Assembly: GCF_038900095.1 (NCBI RefSeq)
Contig: NZ_JBBMQQ010000002.1
Coordinates: forward strand, 310,001-374,000
DNA length: 64,000 nucleotides
Source: Hoeflea sp038900095
GTDB lineage: Bacteria; Pseudomonadota; Alphaproteobacteria; Rhizobiales; Rhizobiaceae
Direction: 5' to 3'
This document shows, in pieces, positions 60,150-64,000 of the stretch. The notes under the pieces are model-generated. The model had not been told where the DNA came from. It ran no database searches and saw only the letters and a program-made list of their open reading frames with translations. Every line of letters begins with the position of its first letter. Within the stretch, counting starts at the first letter, position 1. Made by a program: the position numbers and the translations under genes.

Positions 60150-60661
60150 TCGATTGCGCCCCTGGTTACACGCTGGATGATCCGGGCGAGAAATTGCAGG
60201 GCCAGCAGCGTTCCGCCGATCATGATCATCAGCTTGGCCGGCCAGGTCGGCATGGTGAAATTGCCGACGGCGCCGACAAAATCATTGCGGGTGAAGGCTT
60301 TGACCAGGATTGGCCAATGGGCATAGAGAATTGCGCCAATGACCAGCAGTCCCAGGATCTCGAAAACGATCTCCAGCAGATTGGCTGCGCGCGGTGCGCG
60401 CGAGCGCAATGTGGTGATCACGGCGTCCGACTGGGTGAGCCGTCCGGCCTTGAGCGCCTGGGGCACCTGAAGAAAGACGATGGCCACGATAGAGAGTGAC
60501 ACCATCTCCGGTACGCCGGGCAGCGGTGTGCCGAACAGGTTGCGGCCCAGCACGTCGATGCAGATCATCAGGACCAGCCCGACGATCAACATCGTGCCGC
60601 CGATATTTGCCCCCTGCGTGGCCAGATTGAGGACACGCAGGGGGAGGGATGGCGATGACAT
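60146..60661 (-). CDS. dctQ: TRAP transporter small permease (DctQ type), system 3
   Basis: A 171-residue protein with four hydrophobic helices and GTPLPGVPEMVSLSIVAIVFLQ, a typical DctQ signature region with an acidic residue in helix 2. ATG directly abuts the dctP TAA stop. Partner of the large subunit that follows. Confidence 0.9.
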   Translation of the reverse strand: MSSPSLPLRVLNLATQGANIGGTMLIVGLVLMICIDVLGRNLFGTPLPGVPEMVSLSIVAIVFLQVPQALKAGRLTQSDAVITTLRSRAPRAANLLEIVFEILGLLVIGAILYAHWPILVKAFTRNDFVGAVGNFTMPTWPAKLMIMIGGTLLALQFLARIIQRVTRGAIE

Positions 60662-61717
60662 TTATTCTTTGTCCCAGTCGCGCAGCGGCTTGGCGCCCCC
60701 GGCCCGCATGCGGTCCATGTATTCGGCCAGTACGCCTGAACCGTCCTTGCCGGCAGCGTCGAGGCCTTCGGCCCATGTCCTGGCGGCATTGTCCATTCCG
60801 CTTGCCCACTGCTCACGCAGCTCGTCGCTGGCGTCGGTGATCGTTGCACCGGCGGCGGCCATCTTGTTGAAGGCAATATCGACGAAGGCTTCAAGGTCGC
60901 CGATGTACCATTCGGCAGTCATCTCGGATGCGGTGCGGAAAGCAGACTGCACGTCCTCCGGAAGGCCATCCCACCAATCCTTGTTCGCGCACAGCGAGCC
61001 GGCGTACTGGGCGCCAAGCCCGGCCTTGGTGATGTAGGGGGCGACTTCGTAAAGCTTGCCCGGGAAAGCGGCGGAGGCGAAAACGATCACCCCGTCATAC
61101 ACACCGGTCTGCAGTTCATTGTAATACGTGGTCAGGTTGCCCTGAACGCCAACCGCGCCGGTGCCCGACAGCCAGTTGATGGCAGCGCCGGGGGCGGCAA
61201 TCTTGCGGCCTTCGAGATCGGCCAGCGAGTTGACCGGGAAATTGGTCATCAGGGTGTAATCGTCAATCGATGTCGGTGCGCCAAGATAGACAACATTGTT
61301 GTCCGTGTAGGCCTGCTGCATACGGGCATCCTCGACGTGGAGGTCGTGCATCGTGTCTGCAACAAGACGCGCATTGGCGCTGACGAAAGGCGTGTAATAG
61401 GTAACGTTCTGAACCGCCATTTTGGCAGGATCGAACAGGCTGGAGCAGACGCCGATTTCGGCCAGGCCGGCCTCGACGGTTTCAAGCTCTTCGCCGACGC
61501 CGGCAATCGCGCCGCCATATTGCTCCGAGAAGGTGATCGTGTGGCCAGCTTCGGCCAGTTTCTCGGTCACTGTGGGAATGAATGCCTCCGGCAGCATCTT
61601 CACCCAGCGGAAGACCGGCGGATGACCGGCGACGATGGTGACGTTGTAATTGTCGGCAAACACGGCGGTCGACGACAGGAGAATAAGCGCAGCAGCGCCC
61701 AATCCGGCAAATTTCAT
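60662..61717 (-). CDS. dctP: TRAP transporter substrate-binding protein (DctP type), system 3
   Basis: A 351-residue periplasmic receptor with signal peptide (MKFAGLGAAALILLSSTAVFAD). AGHPPVFRWVKMLPEAFIPTV is its N-terminal lobe and ISTFEEYGG-like features are replaced here by FSEQYGGAIAGVGEEL; EGRKIAAPGAAINWLSGTGAV is the ligand loop, where the common Arg is not obvious. This may indicate an unusual ligand. GGGAGG precedes the ATG. First gene of the TRAP-cyclase-OsmC-FAH operon. Confidence 0.88.
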   Translation of the reverse strand: MKFAGLGAAALILLSSTAVFADNYNVTIVAGHPPVFRWVKMLPEAFIPTVTEKLAEAGHTITFSEQYGGAIAGVGEELETVEAGLAEIGVCSSLFDPAKMAVQNVTYYTPFVSANARLVADTMHDLHVEDARMQQAYTDNNVVYLGAPTSIDDYTLMTNFPVNSLADLEGRKIAAPGAAINWLSGTGAVGVQGNLTTYYNELQTGVYDGVIVFASAAFPGKLYEVAPYITKAGLGAQYAGSLCANKDWWDGLPEDVQSAFRTASEMTAEWYIGDLEAFVDIAFNKMAAAGATITDASDELREQWASGMDNAARTWAEGLDAAGKDGSGVLAEYMDRMRAGGAKPLRDWDKE

Positions 61718-61817
61718 GGTGTCCTCCCAAAAAGACCACGCGCTGCCGGGCTCCTCCCTGCAGCCGTGACTTGGGCCGGAGCTTAACGCGAATGCCGCAA
61801 AGTAAGGAAATTGATAT

Positions 61818-61832
61818 TGACGCTACCCGTCA
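61818..61832. promoter_or_regulatory. Inverted repeat between dctP and lysR
   Basis: TGACG-N5-CGTCA is a perfect short inverted repeat in the 134-bp divergent region, 20 bp before the LysR start. LysR-type regulators bind such interrupted dyads near their own promoter. Short, so only suggestive. Confidence 0.35.
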
Positions 61833-61851
61833 GTGATGATGTTAATACCTC

Positions 61852-62757
61852 GTGCATCTTGAGAAACTCGACCTGAACCTGCTTGTCGTCATTGACGCGC
61901 TGTTTCGCACCAGCAGCGTGACTGATGCGGCCGCGGAGCTGAATCTGACGCAATCTGCGGTCAGCAGCGCGCTCAAACGCGCGCGGGCGCATTTCGAAGA
62001 CGAGATCTTCTTCTACGACGGCCAGAGGATGAGCCCGACACCCTTCGGTCAGTCGATCGCGGGCATCGTGCCCGAAATGGTGACGCGGCTTCGCGCGCTT
62101 TCACGGATGCGGGCCACAACAGACCTGGTGTCGCTCAACCGCCAGTTTACGGTGATCGCGTCAGACTATGTGGCCGCCGTCTGCCTGTCGGCTGTTTCCA
62201 AGCGGCTTTCCCTGGTTGCACCAGACGTGTCGCTGGCGGTGGTGCCGTTCAGCGAGGATTCGATGGACAGGTTCCATCGCGGCAAGATCGATTTCATGAT
62301 CGGGCCTTCCTACTGGTCGGCAGCGAGTTACAAGCGTGCCGCGCTGTTCGAGGATGGCTTCGAGTGCATTGTCTGCAAGACCAACCCTGTCTGCAAGACC
62401 GGGCTGACGTTTGAAAAGTTCCAGGATTCGCCGCATGTGGTCACAAACTTCTTTGTCGGCGAAGGCAAAAGTCATTTCGAGAACTGGCTGGATGAGCAGA
62501 ATTTCGACATCAAGATTGTCGCGTCCCTGCCCAGTTTTGTCGTGCTTCCGCATTACATCTCCGGCACCGCCAACATTGCAACCATACACAAGCGGCTTCT
62601 CAGCCAGATCGGACATTTGAAGGATCTGGTCTGCTTCGATCCGCCCTGTGACATCCCGCCATTGACGGAATACCTTACCTGGAAAGAGCATCAGGAATTT
62701 GATGTCGAGGCAACGTTGATGCGGGAGTTCATGCTGGAGATCGGAAAAAGCATCTAG
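61852..62757 (+). CDS. LysR-family transcriptional regulator
   Basis: A 301-residue LTTR. The N-terminal winged helix is LDLNLLVVIDALFRTSSVTDAAAELNLTQ-type, recognisable by LNLTQSAVSSALKRARAHF. The C-terminal part (FTVIASDYVAAVCLSAVSKRL) is a NodD-like effector-binding domain. Start is GTG at 61852; no strong SD. It is divergent from the third TRAP operon and probably activates it with the imported compound or an intermediate as inducer. Confidence 0.92.
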   Translation: MHLEKLDLNLLVVIDALFRTSSVTDAAAELNLTQSAVSSALKRARAHFEDEIFFYDGQRMSPTPFGQSIAGIVPEMVTRLRALSRMRATTDLVSLNRQFTVIASDYVAAVCLSAVSKRLSLVAPDVSLAVVPFSEDSMDRFHRGKIDFMIGPSYWSAASYKRAALFEDGFECIVCKTNPVCKTGLTFEKFQDSPHVVTNFFVGEGKSHFENWLDEQNFDIKIVASLPSFVVLPHYISGTANIATIHKRLLSQIGHLKDLVCFDPPCDIPPLTEYLTWKEHQEFDVEATLMREFMLEIGKSI

Positions 62758-62788
62758 GCCGGCCGGGCGTCTCCCCCAGGTTTTGCCG

Positions 62789-63202
62789 TCACATCAACCG
62801 GCCGAGGATATCGGTGAGCTTCGCCACCTCGTTTTCGCCCAGCAGGTTGCAAATCGCATCATCCTGACTTTGAACCACGTCGCGGATCTGGGCCATGCGT
62901 TTGCGCCCCAGATCGGTGAGCATCAGGTTGACCTGCCGCTGGTCGCTCTTTCCAGCCTGACGGTGCACCAGCCCGTCCATGACCATGCGGTCGACCATCT
63001 TGGTCAATGTCGGCGGGTTCATCAGCACGATTTTGGCCAGTTCGCCCATGGTCTGACTCGGTTGTGCGTCCAGCGTCTCGAGCACGCGCCACACCTCCAC
63101 CTGCACCCCGTGTTCCTTCAGTGCTGCCGTCAGCGACTGGTGTACGGCGCGGTGCGCTGCGGCCAATGTGTACGAGATGTAGGATTCGATCGGGCTTTTC
63201 AT
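62789..63202 (-). CDS. MarR-family transcriptional regulator
   Basis: A 137-residue winged-helix regulator: EVWRVLETLDAQPSQTMGEL, IVLMNPPTLTKMVDRMVMDG (recognition helix) and VHRQAGKSDQRQVNLMLTDLG (wing) are clear. ATG at 63202 with GGGAAG upstream; the longer frame before it is not conserved-looking. It is divergent from the binding-protein-like gene at 63307 and may control it. MarR proteins commonly respond to aromatic acids. Confidence 0.9.
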   Translation of the reverse strand: MKSPIESYISYTLAAAHRAVHQSLTAALKEHGVQVEVWRVLETLDAQPSQTMGELAKIVLMNPPTLTKMVDRMVMDGLVHRQAGKSDQRQVNLMLTDLGRKRMAQIRDVVQSQDDAICNLLGENEVAKLTDILGRLM

Positions 63203-63306
63203 GTCACTTCCCAGAAGACGTGGTGCGTAGAAAATAGTTGACTTGGAAAATAATTTCAATTGCAATGAAGAAAAACCAACAAGCACGGCTGATAGGGGAC
63301 ACGTGC

Positions 63307-64000
63307 ATGGAGTTTTCCCGGGCCACAGTGGCATTTCCGGCAGAGCTGAATGACCTTCGCGACTGGGCTTCTGTGAGCTCGGCGGGGTTCTATCGCGTGG
63401 CGTTGCTGATTCCCATGTGCGGATCCGCCGGACTTTGGGCGCCGTCGTGCATTTCATCGGCCCAGCTCGCCGTGGAAGAGATCAATCGCGGCAATGGCAT
63501 CAATGGCTGCCAGGTCCAGCTGATCATGATCGACTCGGCGCTCGAGGCGAAGGAACCGGTCGAGGAAGTCGTCAATGACCTGATCGAGGCCAACGCCATA
63601 GACGCGATCGTCGGCATGCATATCAGCGCCATCCGGCAACGGCTGAGCAAGGTCGTGCGCCAGCGGGTGCCCTATATCTATACTCCGCTCTATGAGGGCG
63701 GCGAGAACACGCCCGGGATCTTTGCCATCGGCGAAACGCCGCATGAGCAGCTGGGCCCCGCCATCGAGACGCTGCAGCAGCAGTTCAGGCCCAAGCGCTG
63801 GGCGCTGATCGGCAATGATTATGTCTGGCCGCACACGTCCCATTCCTATGCCAAGACCAGGTTGAAGGAACTGTCCGTCGGCCTTTGCTACGAGCGCTAC
63901 CTGCCGTTCGGCGTGCGCAACATGGCGCATTATGTCGACGAAATCGCGCATTCGGGGGCGGAGGCGCTGCTGATCTCGCTGGTCGGCCAGGATGCCGTGA
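63307..64000 (+). CDS. AmiC-like type I binding protein, 5' part cut by the window end
   Basis: The frame is open from ATG 63307 to the end of the window (231 codons seen). It begins with about 30 hydrophilic residues and has no signal peptide. From YRVALLIPMCGSAGLW it matches the Liv/AmiC/FmdD binding-protein fold, with AQLAVEEINRGNGINGCQVQL and RWALIGNDYVWPHTSH. A missing export signal points to a cytosolic sensor such as AmiC, the amide-binding partner of the antiterminator AmiR, although the true start could lie elsewhere. No SD is evident before this ATG. Divergent from a MarR gene. Confidence 0.75.
   Translation, partial: MEFSRATVAFPAELNDLRDWASVSSAGFYRVALLIPMCGSAGLWAPSCISSAQLAVEEINRGNGINGCQVQLIMIDSALEAKEPVEEVVNDLIEANAIDAIVGMHISAIRQRLSKVVRQRVPYIYTPLYEGGENTPGIFAIGETPHEQLGPAIETLQQQFRPKRWALIGNDYVWPHTSHSYAKTRLKELSVGLCYERYLPFGVRNMAHYVDEIAHSGAEALLISLVGQDAV

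Noticed and set aside
1..64000. tRNA, rRNA, insertion sequences or phage attachment sites
   Set aside because: No tRNA cloverleaf, rRNA segment, transposase, integrase or long flanking repeat was recognised on either strand.

Overview
The window is high-GC DNA with tightly overlapping operons (many ATGA/GTGA junctions), GTG and TTG starts, TRAP and ABC solute transporters, and many FadR-type GntR regulators. This points to an alphaproteobacterium, most likely a Rhizobiales/Hyphomicrobiales heterotroph from a marine or plant-associated habitat. That assignment is an inference from gene style; there is no rRNA or other marker gene here. No RNA genes, CRISPR arrays, insertion sequences or phage genes were seen. 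Almost the whole window is carbon-source acquisition and catabolism.

Region 1 (1-2980): the end of a fused TRAP permease, a UspA protein and a class III aminotransferase. Region 2 (3073-15280): an apparently near-complete D-apiose/D-apionate catabolic locus. It holds a DUF1537 kinase (OiaK-like), a RuBisCO-like protein (OiaX-like), an apionolactonase (ApnL-like), an SMP-30 lactonase, a sugar ABC transporter (binding protein, double ATPase, two permeases), an ApnO-like oxidoisomerase and a GntR/FCD regulator, with related operator-like boxes at 8689 and 15271. The first enzyme, a Gfo/Idh/MocA-type apiose dehydrogenase, is not in the cluster; a Gfo/Idh gene about 33 kb away is a candidate.

Region 3 (15622-40853): a long, almost entirely plus-strand block that I cannot assign to a known pathway. 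It has a small membrane protein, a Liv-type binding protein, an iron-ADH-like protein that has lost its metal ligands, an aldehyde dehydrogenase, an AraC regulator, and LivH, LivM and LivG. These are followed by a LivF ATPase fused to a UPF0261 (Tm-1-like) domain, a 'PEP hydrolase' TIM-barrel protein, a 1066-residue flotillin with a hendecad coiled coil, two START-like proteins and a Cox-type molybdenum hydroxylase. The hydroxylase large subunit is split into two genes. Next come MoxR/VWA maturation factors, an amidohydrolase, a metallo-beta-lactamase-fold hydrolase, and an SMP-30/isochorismatase fusion. A membrane-scaffolded molybdenum hydroxylase with dedicated uptake and downstream ring- or lactone-opening hydrolases is the most interesting candidate system.

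Region 4 (40944-47134): amidohydrolase, FAH-family enzyme, TRAP transporter, divergent GntR and an SDR. Region 5 (47321-56099): GntR, Gfo/Idh and isopropylmalate-dehydrogenase-like genes, divergent from a TRAP transporter followed by a monooxygenase-like protein, an MBL hydrolase and OtnK/OtnC-like four-carbon acid sugar enzymes. Region 6 (56230-62757): FAH, OsmC-like, cyclase and a third complete TRAP transporter, divergent from a LysR gene. Region 7 (62789-64000): a MarR gene and the start of an AmiC-like binding protein, cut by the window edge. Overall the window is a row of transporter-regulator-enzyme modules, each probably induced by its own substrate.
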